A DNA stretch of 64,000 bases from Hydractinia symbiolongicarpus (Eukaryota; Cnidaria; Hydrozoa; Anthoathecata; Hydractiniidae): positions 1,238,001-1,302,000 of the forward strand of contig NC_079878.1 of assembly GCF_029227915.1 (NCBI RefSeq), written 5' to 3'. Below, piece by piece: positions 1 through 14,900 of this stretch (within the stretch, counting starts at the first letter, position 1; each line of letters begins with the position of its first letter). The position numbers and the translations under genes are program-made. A model generated the notes under the pieces. That model ran no database searches. It was not told where the DNA came from and worked only from the letters and a program-made list of their open reading frames with translations.

Positions 1-23
1 CACTGGACTTACATTTTTTCTAG

Positions 24-3000
24 ACTCCTACTTACCGCGTGTTGTGGAACTTTCTCTTTCATCAAGCAATCGTCAAGTCAGGGTTGTAGCTTGTGAACTT
101 TTGCATGCACTCGTCTTGTTCATGCTTGGGAAAAGCATCCAACAAAATAATAAAGTAATTGCTTTTGTATAGAATGCTTAACAACATTTTGCACTGCATT
201 TTTTTGATTTTGTTGTTCAAGATGTTACATTCTTCAATTTAAAGCTGAAATGCTTTAAATTTATGTGTTTATTTGTTTATTTCCTGTCTCGTGAACAAAT
301 ATTCTGCTTTAATTGGAAATTATCAGCCGAAAGAGAGAAATTATTCAAAAATTTGAGCTTTAAAAAGTTCTATGTTCTACCTAACCATGTGTATAGGTGT
401 CTACTCTACTAAATTGTCTGGTCTATTAAAAACAGGCTCATATTTGTTTACCATAATGTATATTTTCTATTTTATTCGTTGTTATTGAGTACTACTGTAA
501 ACCTCAGAAAAAAATTTCAAAAACGGAAGGTTCCTTTTTATTAGTATACTGTTTCCAATAGTATGATGTTTTATACTTTGTAGACAAGCATGGAGGGCCT
601 ATATAGAAAAGTTTTTCCTGCTTTGTTGAAGTTGTCATGTAGTGCAGAGCAGGTATGTGATGGTACCGTGTACCTTAAGTTAACACTGCTCTTGTTTAAT
701 AGCTTGTGCACATAATTAAGTTTTTAAGGATATTTTTACTTCAAACTTGTTCACTTATTTAAAAATCTTGTACTTATTTTTCAACACTCCATTATGTGTG
801 AGACATTTTAGTTTTACTTAATCTTGCTTTTGTTATTGTTAACAAATTGAAGCATAAACATAACAGACAATATTTCCAAGGTCTGTACATACACCCAGGG
901 CTTTGAATTTTGAGAAAATTGTGTTTCGTGTGAGACCGGAAGAGTAAAGTATTAAAACATTTTGTGACAGGTTTAAAGTTATAACATATAAGATTTGTTA
1001 TTTACATATGTGGTCAACAACAGTGATGCATTTTTTTAATTTAACATTAAAGGAGACTTCTCTGTTCTTTTTTTCTTTTCTCTTTCTTAGTATAAAATGC
1101 TGTAACATAAAATTACTGTGACATATTGTTTACATATATCTATATGTAGCTAACAGTTTTAATCAGAATATAGGAATTCAAAGCAAGTACAAATTCCACA
1201 AATAAAGCAAGATTTGAATGTTCAGCAAAATTTTGTTGTACTCAGACATTTGGTTTTCAAAAGGAGCATGTGCAAAATCCAGTATAATGACACTGATTAT
1301 GTCATTTTCACCTAATTATTTTGTGATTCAATATTATAATTAGAAAGTGCATTCTTTGCAGGTTGCAGAGCAACTTTTTAGTCCATTGTTGTTTCAAATC
1401 ATTCATTGGTTGACTGGTGCTAATAAGGCAGAAAGTGAGGAAACAATGGCTTTATTGGACGTCATATTGGTCTGTATTAACATTCATGTTTTTATATAAT
1501 TTATTTAATGCTAGTAAATAAATTGTCTGACGAATTAAATAAACAAGCAAAAAAAAAAAGAACTTAGCAAAAACTTAACAAAAAATGGGAGAGAATTTCC
1601 GAAAAGAAAAAAAGGTTTAAAAAAAGTAAGATGTTGAACAAAACAATATTCACCGAAACTCTGAAAGGTAAAAATACTTACAAGATAATGTGATTAGTCA
1701 GCAAACATATCTGTGATTAGAATATGGAAAATATTTCTAATCTCCAATCTACATGCAGGATGGTGTTACAAGTTCAACAGACAGTTCGTTAAGAGACTTC
1801 AGTGCAAAATGTGTTAAGGAGTTTCTACATTGGTCCATAAAAAATTCAACTGCTAAGGTAAGAAAATATTTAAATGTTGTTGTTTTTTCACACCCAAGTC
1901 AAACAATTAATCATGTGGAAAGGACAGTTTTTAATTTCCCTTACAAGTTGAATTAAATTAAGCAAGAAGGTCAACTATTAACCTTCTTTTTCTACTTCAC
2001 TCTACTTCTAAAACAAATAATATGATGAAATGAGTGGTAGTACATGGGCCATGTTGTTCTGTGTTATCTTAAGTACTCCACAATTGATTAGCATGTAACA
2101 AAAAGTCAATATTTTTGTTACTAGCAAGTCAATTGTTAATTAGGCATGCTAAATCATAAAATCAACCAAATCAACTACCTCAAAACCTTGTTGATTTTGT
2201 TATTTTTGCACACAATAACGTGGTATTGCCATGGTAGAATGACTGTAAACATGTTTTCGCACATTTGTGTTAGATATAAAAAAATTTAATAGTATGCTGA
2301 CTGTGTTTTTGACTAAGAAAACTCAACCAGGGTAAAAGCTGGCTTTGCAAAGGAAATGTTTTCTTTACTAAAAAAAGTCTTAGTTGCTAATGGCCTGTTT
2401 AAATATTAGTTCACCATAAGAATTAAGGTCAATAGTTATAAAATTAGTGAACCTATAACATTGCAGATATAATATAACTGTGGGTAATTAGGGACCACCT
2501 AGAGACTAAAATTGCTCAAATTCCTCAAAGCTAGACAAACCCTCTCATTTCGGAATCTATTTGTTGATGTCATTATGAAACATTAAAGCCTTCACAAATT
2601 TATGTATAAATATTTTTGTGGGCCGTGCAGATGTCATGAATTTATTTTAAACATCTACCTTTTTCACTGTTTTTCTGCCTAAGTAGATTTTTGCATGGGT
2701 CTTTTGACTTATTGTATAATATCTGCAAAGTGAATTTTTTCATGTAGCTTGAGTTTTTTTTTACCATAAAGCAACTGGAAAAGAATCCTGCAAATCCAAA
2801 AAGTCTTTTTAAAAGATTGTACAGCTTAGCATTACATCCGAATGTATTTAAAAGACTTGGTGCTGCAATTGTATTTAATAACATATATGCAGTTTTCAGG
2901 TTTGCTATAAGTGTTTCTATTTCTCTTTTCTGTATTTGTGACAGTCTGGGGGAATCTCATTGCAACTTCTTCTTTTTTTGTTTGTTTGCATTACACCATT

Positions 3001-5930
3001 TATATGTTGTGTCTAAATATTCCAAAAAATACATAACACTCATCATTGCATTTGACAAACTGTTATTAAGAATAAAAATTTTTAAAATTTACAAATCAAT
3101 TTAAGATGAGAACTTTCTCGTTTCTTAGAGAAGAAGAATCTCTTGTTGATATCTTTACATTGGAAATATTAGTCAACTACATGAATAGCTTATCAATGTC
3201 ACGCAGTGATGAAAAGTCTCTTGGTATGTATTTGTTTGTCTCTCTGAAGAAAACCTGTAGATTCAGAATGCATACATTAATTTGAACACAATCTGAATAG
3301 ATCATCGTAAATCAACACAAATCAGTGTCACTAGATACATGCCAGTTGGTTTGAATAGCCCACGTCTTCGCAAACAGTTATAATCGCATATAAAACAAAT
3401 AGTATGCATCAAATATTAGATTGTTACATGAATCAATTGTTGCAATACAAAAAGTTTTTGACTGGTTCTATGCAGGCGTTGTTTAGAGCTTTAAGTTATC
3501 ATAGAAGATTGGACAGATTGAAGGTTTTTAGCAAGTCATGTTAGCCATTCATATACTGTTGTGCCCTGAGTGTTTTGTTTGTACTTTACTTTGTATTTTT
3601 TACCATTACGTATATTTTTTTCAGGAACAACTGAACAATGTGAGATTGTTATGGAGCACTTAGAAAAAATAATCAAGAAAAAATACAAAATGTTATTAAA
3701 GCCAAAAGAAAATCGAAACAGACCAGTGTAAGTGTTCTATTAGATTTTACATTTTCATTACCCGAAAATTAGTTTTAAAACCATGCACCAAAGTTCGCGT
3801 GAAACTATAACTTTAAAGACAAAGTTTTTGTCTTAGAAAATGAGCGACAGGTGAAAGTTCTTAGCAGTTTGTGTTCTGACAATTAGTAGTTTTATATGAA
3901 TTTCAAATTGTTACCATATGTATTTGTTATACTAAGTTACATATTAAAGCAACACTCACAATAAAAATGCTACTAAAACAAACATTCCTTTTGGATTCTC
4001 GTTAACTCTTGTCAGCATTTAATTTTGTTTACCTAAATTTTTTTCATTTACAATACATAATTACTTTCAGTGAGTTTAAGCATTTTAAAGAATTCAGCCT
4101 GGCTCACGTAACAGTTTGGCTACTACATCAATGTGGGTCCCCTCATGCTGCCTGTCGTCATCAGTGCATGAAATTGGTGTATGCATTTTTACCGTTGCAA
4201 AAAGGTAATCATCTGTTCGTTTATATTCGCAAAGATTAGTTTAAAGCAAAAATATACCATGGGGAATTTTTCTACATTTTATATCTGATGTTGGTATCAT
4301 GCATAAAAATTGATGTGATAGGGACTGTACATTTTTTATTGTAGGTGCAAAATCTCCATTAGACTGGGTAAAAAGGACCTTGGATGAAGAAAAAGATGGT
4401 TCAAAATACTTTACTGATAAGTAAGAAGATTTATTTTGTGTGTGTAAGTTGTTGTTTTGTTGCATTGTGACTTTTGTGAATCTCTAATGTTTAACTTTTT
4501 AGATTTGAAAAAGGAAGCTACACTAGCCAAGGTGTACGATATCATCCAACATTGGAGGATCGAGTAAAAGGAAAGTTCTCACTTAACCTAGCTATTGATT
4601 GGTTGGAAAACTTTCTGGGAGCATTGGACTGTTATTGTTGGGTATTGGGAACTAAAATGCTAACATGCCAACAACTTTTCGTCAGTAAGTTTTTTTATCT
4701 TAGTTGGTGAGAATAATGTTGTGGGGCATAGTTTATTGCCTGCTTCTATGTTTATGTGATGTTGTCCATATTTAAAAAATTTAGAATCAGAATGAACAAT
4801 TCTCAATGCCTACAGTGGTGAACCATGATAAACCTAACATATGTAAAAAAAAATCTAATGCAATGTTGTCAGATAATTGCGATTTATTTTGGCTATATGA
4901 AGTCATATTCATTTTGTCTTATTTTCGACATGCACAAATTTTTCGTGAATGTATCTAGTCTTTATTATCATTGATCACCAGGTACTATGTGAAAATTATT
5001 TTAAACTACAAATTCAATATTTTGAACATAAGGGTCATAGCTTGCCTTATATGACAAAATACTGATCAATATTTCCATGGCTCCATTTAAATGCTTTTTA
5101 TTGAGGTGGTATTATTGTGTAAATGAAATATTGTATATTTCTTGCAAAAATTGCTGATATTGCTATATGGTTTATTTTTGCCACTAAAGTCTAAAGTCTT
5201 ACCAGCAAGCTACTACAACAAAAGACTCATCATTATAAGATCAATTTACAAACACAAAAAACCCATCCTTGTCAATCTCTCTTTTTTTAGAAAATACAGA
5301 AAGTAAGATTATGGCATCAATACAATATTTTGTTAGCAAGCTGTCGTTGATTGATGCGAAGACGTTGTGTAAACAGTATGGTGATAATGTTGTCCTGCCA
5401 TCAGAAAATGAAAGTTTTAACAGGTTTGTTATTTCTTCTTCGATGTTTTCATCATTGTTCTCTATAAGTCTCATGTTATTTGTTTTTTGTATCAATAATA
5501 AATCATCAGCTTTTCAGTTCCCTTTAAATAAAGTGGTAATGCTAATTTACACATTCAGTGTAATATATATGCTAGCATCTAGAATGCTAGCATCTTTTCA
5601 AATACATTGCAAACAGGAATGAAAAATGTTGTAAAACTATTTTAAACGTTCTTTTTCAAAGTGTACATTTTGCATGTCTTACAAAAAGATGTTGTTTTGT
5701 CCTTAATAAAGTCTTCTTTTAGAACGAAATGCACTGTCATCGTTCGTCTTTATAACTTTCTGCTGCTAACCTTAAATAATGAAGTATGGAATACTCAGCA
5801 ATTGGGAGATGTTGCAAATGATATATTCTGTAAAGAGTTTTTTATAATGATGGTACATTGCTTGTTATGCCCGTCAAATGTTGGCTTCAATATATCTGAT
5901 TTTGATGTCATCAAAAATCTACCGCTAGAG
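24..5930 (+). other. PRKDC: PRKDC exons 1-12 of the window: N-terminal helical-repeat region
   Basis: Exons at 24-154, 584-652, 1362-1469, 1759-1857, 2772-2899, 3129-3223, 3625-3727, 4071-4204, 4345-4420, 4503-4684, 5291-5423 and 5723-5930. The first exon reads [18 protein letters not shown], close to the human RVAACELLHSMVMFMLGK stretch. Exon 5 reads [17 protein letters not shown], nearly identical to human. Exon 12 ends near [19 protein letters not shown], again collinear. In human this part forms HEAT-repeat rings that contact Ku and DNA ends. The donor after exon 3 (GTCTGT) is weak but phase and homology require it. Introns here are mostly 100-900 nt and I see no gene in them. Confidence 0.92.
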
Positions 5931-8900
5931 GTAACCAAGTTACATAATTTTTTCTGCAAAGACTCTATTTGTTCACCTAGGTTAATCTCTCGTTAGTAGC
6001 ACCTATTAGAACAGTTAAGTGGTATAATGGGTCTCCTAATGAATCTAAGGCTCTTGGAAACCCAGCGCAATCTGCTTTACTTAACAACTTGTGCTAATAT
6101 ATTGATTCCATTTTTAGCAGTTAAAAAAGGATCAAACTATATTGCTATAGTTGAGGTTATGCCTTAACTGGTGACGCACAACTTATTACACTGCAAGGCC
6201 AGCACTCCACGAATTGTTACCCAGTTGCTATATAATATAGTGATAAAAAGAGTCTTTGTGTCGAAGTATTTGGTTTAAAATAGTTTTGTTTTCTGTAAAC
6301 GCATTCTAGTGATAGTGGTTAACCATTTTTGAGTCAAAATAATTTATATTAGAGCTGTAATGATAATATAAGGAATGTAAGGTTACCTTCGACCACTATT
6401 TCTGGCTTGACTGAATACTTGCTTTACAATACTTCTCTATCCTTGACTGATGAAAATTCTGTCACTTTGATAATTTTACTTCATCTTAAGATATTTATAA
6501 TGAACTATTTATTTATACATTGTGTGCTTTGTTTAGCTTGAGCAATTTTTGAAAGTCTTCCTGAAATACTCCCCTGTGACCATACAAAAGAGGTGTGCGG
6601 CTGTGTTTTCAAACTTGTTATCAGAAACAGAATATGATCTACTTGGATATCTCCCACTAGACTTAACTACCAATGGAATACAATCCTTAAGTTGTGTTTC
6701 AGTTATTCAAATTGCATCTGGGTATCTTTTGTTACACCAAGTTGGGTTATTAAGCAAAGTTATCCCAAAGCAGGTAGAAGTTTTTTTTTATTTTTAAAAT
6801 AAAAAAAAATATTTATTTGCTAAATTTTAAACGCACACTTGTAATTATGTTTGCCTTGGAAAATACATCATAATACCTTTTTTATCTCTTTTATAGACAT
6901 GTAGAAATATCCATGATCGATTGCTGTCAAGTCTTAAAAATAGTCTGGTTCCATTGTCAGGTGGCCAACAGGCTAGTATTGTTCCACTACAGAAATCACT
7001 AGCTGAGATTATTCTAAAACTAGTCTTGGTATTGCAAAGTGAAGAAGTAATTAAAGTCTTGTTAGATGAGAAACCTATGATAACTGAACAAGGTTTGTCA
7101 GTGAGCCATTGCGATTTATTTTTACATAACAAAAAAATCAGTGCCATCATAGATAGAATATGTTTTTTATTGACTAAAAGTGAAACCCTTTCTAAATTTA
7201 AGGGTTTTAAAATAAAACTATTTATATTTCTGTTTAGCAGGTCTTGTGTTAAAATATGTTAAGTGATGAGAGACAGATTTACAGCAAATTTGAAAGCCTG
7301 TTAAAACCTAAGTATATATTTTTCTTTAGGTTTTGGTAGCATGGAACCAAGAGGACTAATTTTCTACCAGTTATTTTCAAAAGTCTTTGATGAGTATTTT
7401 GTTTCAAGTCCACAACAAGTAACAGCCTTGCTTAGTGACAAAATTTCCTTTGGATTGTTAGCAAGCATTTTGCAAGGTGTGTTAACCGAATGTCTAAAGA
7501 ACAAATCAACAGCCCTGAGGTGGGTTATTTTTTATCTTTTTAACTTTAAAGAAATGTTGACTTGAAATCGCAATGTGCTTACTAGTCGTTGAATGAACAT
7601 TTAAATAATACTACCTGTTCCCATAATGCAAATTAAAAAACGTTACTTAAATGTTGTCATTTCCTAAAATTAGAAGTGTGAATTCTAATGTAAAGCGTGT
7701 GGATGACAAATCGGTTCAAAATGCTTCCATTCTCCAAAAAATTGATTCACTGTATACCACACCATTCTGTGGTGTTTGACTGCTGTAATGCTGTATTTGT
7801 GGTACATATAAAGCCCAAATTTTTCTTAAATATTAACCATTATACAACCAATTTGGGGGTCCAAAATAGAGAAACGAAAACTGCGTTACTTTTTGTAATG
7901 ATGGATAGGGAAAAAATGTGGTGGTAACAGTTCTAGATCTTGTAGGATCACTTTAAAATATTAACTGTTTGATACAAACAAATTGAGATCTTGTTTCCTT
8001 AAAAAGGAAGTTCCTGGATAAACCCCTGAACTTATTTCTGTAGTTAAACAAGAAGCTATAGCAGATTAATTCTATCCTAAGATTCACTCATTTATAGTAG
8101 GGGAGAAAGGCAAGATTGATGATGCCGCTTCACTCCCTACTTGTAGCTCATTGAGATTTGAGTTATGTAATAAATCTGTTTGATCTATTAAATTTAGATT
8201 TTTTTGTTTATAGTAAACAAATATGTTCCAATGTTGTTACAAATTGGTCAACCTTGGTTCTGGGGTTAGAAGCAAACATGGAAATGAGGTTATCTGTGTT
8301 TACAATAACCAAATTAATTGTATCCGTTAGCTTGGTATGTATCACAACGTTTAATAAATACATTTTTATTTGTATTTTGTTTGTTTGTTTTTATTTTTTT
8401 ATGTATATTTAGGAAGCAGTGAAACAGCCTAAGATATTCAATGTTTTTATTGACCTACTAAATGATACAAGTAATGACCTTTCACAGAAGGGAAACATAG
8501 TTGATTTTTTGCCAACCATTCTGCAACATTGTTCCGATAAACAGGCTTTGCAAGTAAAAGACGCATTAAAAAATCTAATTACAAGTCATTTCCCTATGAA
8601 CTCTGCTGATTTAACTGTTGGTGAATCAAAATACATTGAATACATGACATGTTTAAATAAAGTAAGGTTCTTCCATTTCATTGTTATTTTTCCTGTGTTG
8701 CGTTTCTGTTTATTATAGTTTGTATGTAAATTAAAAATGTAAATTAAGAATGTAAAACCTTTGTGACAGTACAGGTTTAAAAAAAGTGTCCATAATGGAT
8801 ATTTTGTTTTCTCATTAGTTTTTGCGTTGCCTGATTTCATCTGCAAGTCCATTGGTGTTCGAAACTTTTCTCAGTGTTATTGTGCGGGAAACAGAGGACA

Positions 8901-11900
8901 TATATGAACAGAAGATAAAGCGTTCTCTTATATCTTTCGTAAGAAAGTAAGTTGTTGTGTAATTTGTTTTCCTAGTTAAAAGCAGTACTAAAATGTATTA
9001 TCAGTATGTATTCTTGGATTTTCGAAGCTGTTTTAATGACTTATCAACTGTTTAGCCATTCCATACATAAAAATTGGACTAAGGTCATGATATATTGACC
9101 AAAAGCAGTCAGAACCATGCAGAAAAAAATAAAATTGATATAATGCTCATTGTTTAAAAAAAACAAAAAATGGAAACCTCTTCTTTATGAGCGAAAAATA
9201 CATTCGATACACATTTCATTTAAAAAATGAACACAACATTCAAAAAGCAAATGTTTTCCAAACAACAGTTTAAAAGTTTGTTGTCATTTGGCTCACAAAG
9301 CTTTTATTCTAATAAAATTAAACATAAAACATTTTCACTGAAACTTTGGTGTTGCTGGTTACATGTAAAAAGTTTATTTTCTTTTGTTCTGTTGGGCCTA
9401 TGCTTAGATTCAAGCTTACGCTTGAGACTAAGCATAGACTGGTCACACAATTAAAAATGACCAATAAAATGTCTTAACAAATTGTCACCTTCTGTATTGT
9501 TTCAAAATGTAATATCATAAAGGGCAATAACATAGGAACTATTTAACAAACAAAAATCACTTTTAAACCAATCCTATCAAGTTGTAATGGTCACCAGTAA
9601 AAACATCTGTTTTCAGAAAAATGATGACATAGCAAAATTGCTGATGTGAATTTTTTATCCCCATCAATCAATTTTTTATGCTATTCTATATTCCTGTCAT
9701 ATCTCATGGAGCTTAAGCCATTAAAAAATGATTTAAATAATAGCAACAGGTTGTAACAATATCAAATATTGCTTTATAGGCTTGGTAACATCAAAAATAT
9801 GCAGATTTTCAAACATTGCATGGACGTTTTTATGGACGAGAACAAATACCAAAATGAGTTACGACAGGGTGTTATTGAGCGAGTTTGCATTCCATTGCTG
9901 AACCATATCTCAGTACATAACATAAAGGAGTTTTTTAAAGCGAATATTGTAAGTTTGGCAGTTCAAATTCAATCGAAATTCACAAAGAATTCTGAAGAAG
10001 CATTTGAAATTCAGTTAATAAATAAAACTTGCTGCTTCAAAATAATAACACTAATGTATGGATTGATTTCAAAGAATGATCTCTCGTCGCCAACTGCAGA
10101 AATTGTTAAAGCTTACATGCCAAATCCAGTCAAGGGAAATGAATTAACATCGTTTTTATCAAGGTATTTATGCTGGCATGCATTTTGAAGTTGTTCCTTT
10201 AGCAATCTGCTCTTTTGGCAATAGAAAATTTTAGGGTTGCCTTATTTAATTAAGCTTTTTTAAGAAGATTTTTGTAGATGTGTGAAAAAAGAACGTCAGA
10301 CTATCACATTATTTTACATTTGCTATCCAGCACACACAAATTATTTTGGCCATGTTTAGAAGTGTATGCCATAACACTCACCTGAAAATCATGTGTTCTA
10401 AGTCCTTTTTTTTAATTGTCTGTTTAAATCAAGAACACTTTTGGAGTTATGATTTTGTATACATTAGATCAGCTTTAAATGCTTACAGAGAAGACATACG
10501 TGGGGAAACAAATTTTGTGGAACTCCGAAGAAAATATCATTGTGCAGCTTACAACTGCCTTATATCTATCATATCATGTACGCAAACTGAATTGAAATTT
10601 TTTACAGGACTTTTGTTTACCGAAAATTCTGCAAAGGTTTGTAAAATAAACTTCACTGTTATCACATCTATCTTTTTTTCAGTGTATCTTTTTTTGTACA
10701 AGTTGTGTTTGTATTTTAACAGGGATCATACGTATTTGAAAATCTGATTAATTTGAAGAAACAATACAGATTTGAGTCGGAAATTAGTGTGCCGTTTGCT
10801 CGAAAGCAAATTCTGCAGTTGATAAGAAAGGCTGCTACAAATAATGATGGTAAAGCTCAAAATTCACCAAAAAATAAAGGTAATTTTGTATTTGAAGGAC
10901 TTCGTAATGCGACATTGCAATAAAATATTTATTACAACTATTTTCATACCCTTCTGTACTAAAGTTAACTTGAAAAAAGGTAATAAGACTGTAAAGTCAC
11001 TTGTTGCATGCTCCAAATCATGGTCAAATTTACATGATCATCTACATTGAGATCCAAAAGGATGAGATTAGTAGCAGAAAACACTTTTAAATTTTTTGAA
11101 TCTAATCAAGTAACATAAGGTCCTAAGTTTACTGTGAGCATTAACAAGTAAATTTCGGCTAGGTTTAGATTTTAGAAAGAATGTTATTGTAGTGTGAAAA
11201 ACATTACAATTTTTATAAAAAAATTTATAGTGTTTAAAAAAGTTTAGGTTTGGCTACTATGCTATGCTATGCATATTTAAAGTAAAATATATTTCAGGGA
11301 AATTTTGTTTTTTTCAGAGTTACTGTTGTTAATACTTGTAATTTTTTTTCTACTCTTTATTTGACTACTTTGTAAGTTTTGAATATCGGTTATAAATGAT
11401 GTGGCTTAAAAGCACCTATTCTACAGAAAAGGCCAAGGTTATTTAATGCCGAATGACTTGCATAAAATTTTGTCTATAGGATTTGTTCAGTACATGTCAT
11501 CACAGTACTTAATGGGAACTAGTTTGAGTCAAGATGTCAATCAATTTGATTTCAATAATCCAGTTGAAGCATACACACGTTATGAAACTGACGATAGCAA
11601 TGCCTTGGATCAAAGTAGTGTAGGGTCCCTACATAAAGAAGTAAGAATGGATGTCTTAAGCATCAATACTATGGCCTTTATGCAAATAAGAACACTTATT
11701 TTACTAATTTACTTATTTATTTACTTAATAAAATAGCAAATAACTTCTTATTATAAATTATTGTTTTAATTATTTATAAAATGCATTTTAGCAATCCAGT
11801 GAAAGTGCTGATGGATCCATTGAACTAGATGATTTAAATCAACATGAATGTATGGTGATGCTATTAGCCTTGATGGACCATATGAAAAAGAATAAGATAT

Positions 11901-14900
11901 ATGTAGCACCTGATGAAAATGTTGAAGCAAAGGAAATGCCTTCTTGGATGCAGTTTTTACACAGCAAGATTAATGGATTCGATGTTGAAATAAATATTAA
12001 ATTGTATATTGCCAAGTTGATTGTAAATAAACCCAAGGTACAGAGTTATGCAAACATGTTAGAATGCAAAGTAAAATACTTTCATGCCAGTCACAACAAT
12101 GACTTTTTAAATGTGCTGATAAAAAATAGTTGTGCTTTCTGAGTGTTTGATCATTTCAGAGGAAGAGGAAACCGAGGCCATATTTAAGCTGTGGAAACAT
12201 TATTTGGGATTTTGTAACAAAAATATATGGTGATTAAACCTTTATATGACATTTGGCTTTATTTTGTTAAAAAAAGGTCCATCAAATTTAAAGCCTAAAT
12301 CTTGCCATATTTTCATAACTAGATTTTTCTTATCAGATAGCAGTAATTTACTCTAAATCATACGTTTTTGTGTCCGTATGTTTATTAGTTATTTTACGGC
12401 CTGCAGTTCATCTAATAGTTTTATGTAATGCATTCTAAAAAACAATGTAAAGGCTCGTTTCCATTCGACTATATTTTCCGCTATAGCACATTTCAACTTA
12501 GATGCTGAGCTCAAGAGCTGCTCTTGAGCTTAAGAGCTTTTTGTGCTATAGCAGAAAATGCAGTCAAAAGGAAACCAGCCTTTAGGCTGCATAAGAAAAG
12601 TCAACTGTGGAGCGAATTTACATTTGTTGTCATCACAAGTGTTTGGACCTAATATTTGTCAAAATTTCTGTTATATTTTTTAGGTATTTGAACCATATGG
12701 TGCTTTTTGGTTTTCACCTCTGGTTCAATTAATTTTAAGTCAAAAGATACCAGGCTCGCCACTAAACTATTTCGTGATGGATATAATAATTGTTATGCTG
12801 TCATGGTCGTCAACTGTCATTCCGGAAGATACTGTGAGTGGAAAGAATTTGGCGAGCAGCATTTTGGATTACTTACTGAAATTTAGTCACCATGCAAATC
12901 GAGCGGTGTTGAAAAATAATCTTCAGGTCATCAAGACAATGTTACAAGCCTGGAAAGATAGACTGGAAATAAGTTACAAGATTATTTTCCAACATTTTAA
13001 TTGTCCTGATGAAAAAACAAAAGATAATATGACTGGTTTACAATTGCTTGGTCTTGTTTTATCAAGTGGTTTTCCTCCATATCAAAGACAGCTTGGATTA
13101 TCTGAGCAGGAATACTTTTTAAATCTGACGAGGAACTTATCTTTTAAATATAAAGATGTCTTTGCTTCCGCAGCAGAGGTTTGCAGTTTAGCTATAAAAT
13201 ATTACAAAAACAACAATATGACAACAGAATTGCTGTATGATATGATCCGAGATCTTCTAGTGAAATTCTCCAGAACAACAAAGGATCGTTTTGTTGTTTG
13301 TTTACATAGCATGAAAATATATTACCCAGATATTGTTGATGAGTAAGAGGTTTTATTTTGATTTTGTCTTTTATTTCATCAATTTCAATTTGCTTACTTA
13401 TCTTTTGTTACCATCAACGTCACTGTGTTGCTTTATGGGCTGAATCGAGTGGCTGGAACCTGTTCTAGACTAAACTAGTTTTGGTCTAGAATGCAATGCC
13501 ATGTATCTTTAACTTTCTTCGCTGTAAATAACCAAACTAAATTATTTAATGTCTTTCACTTAATTCAGTTACTGAAAAATTATACCTAAAATCTTCTGTT
13601 TTTAGCTTCATTTCTCCAGTTTTGTATTGTCTATCGAGTTTACATGGCATCTTGAAAACGCAGTGTATTCAGTGTTTGGCAGCACGAATTGACCATTTGC
13701 AGGATGAGCATCATAATATATATAAACAAATTAAAGGGAAAGAATTGTCAAACATGATTACACACAAGTAAGCGTGATTTTGAATTAAATGCTTAAATAA
13801 AAAACCGTTTATTGATCTGATGTTTTTGTTATTCTGCATTTCTAATTTTGTAATTTTTTTCAGTCTATCTCCACTTTAATTACTCCTTGATACTCTTTTT
13901 TTGTTACTAGTTTCGAATTCTATTATTTTTTATTATTTTTAAACATTCAGGCATATAAATTCGTGAATCGTTTAAAAGGATATTTGTATCATCGCTTGAT
14001 AGTGTGATCTAGAGTATACTGTTATCTTTTTTTGGTAATTAATTGATTGATTCATTGTTTCAGGGAGGAAGAAACGCAACTGGCAAGCATAAAACTTGCC
14101 AGAGGTTTGATTAAAAGTTTAAAACAGGAAGACTTGCTTGTTGTGTTACCATTAGTTGCCACATTGCAGTCTAGCAACAGTGAGATTTTACGAGATGAGA
14201 TGTATGAATTGTTTATGTGGGTGTACGATAAATACAGGTAGTTACTGATGGATATACAATTTGATTTTCCACTTGAAGTAGGATTTACATGGACCCAAGG
14301 TTTTAAACAATATTTTTGAAACACGAAATTGAAACCCTAATTTTTAGTTTTATCAAATATTTTTGTTTGCCTTCAGCAACAAATATTTCCTTATGATTAA
14401 TACAAAAGGGCAAAAATGATAGATCACAATGTATTTAAAAGGACTAAGAGATTGTTATTGTTTTTAAACACGGAATTGAAATGGCAGAGTTTATCTCTAT
14501 ATAATCATAGCCATGCAAAATGGTATTGCAAGTAGCGAGTTTTAAGAAATGCAGTAAATAGAGGACAGGCAACTCCTGTAGATTTATCCTCAAGCCATCA
14601 CCTAGTATCTTTATTGTAACATATTATTGATACAAATCAAATTGGCATTACTCTCTATTTGACTTTAGATCAGAAGAACAAATGGAGACAGAGGCAACTA
14701 ATGAAGTTCTAAGAATAAGCAAAGAAGTCTTACTGGTTGGGATTAATGACACAAGCAATTTGAGTTTAAAATTATTAAACTTCTGGAGACATGAATCAAG
14801 ACTACCAAATGCCACCATTGAACGTTTAATTGAAATATTACGAGCATTGTATTCAACAAAAATAGAGAAAGAATATTTAAGTTACGCCACTAACCTTTTG

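Noticed and set aside
5269-5622. 117-residue open frame overlapping a PRKDC exon
   Set aside because: Only 5291-5423 is exon; the rest reads through the donor into intron sequence.
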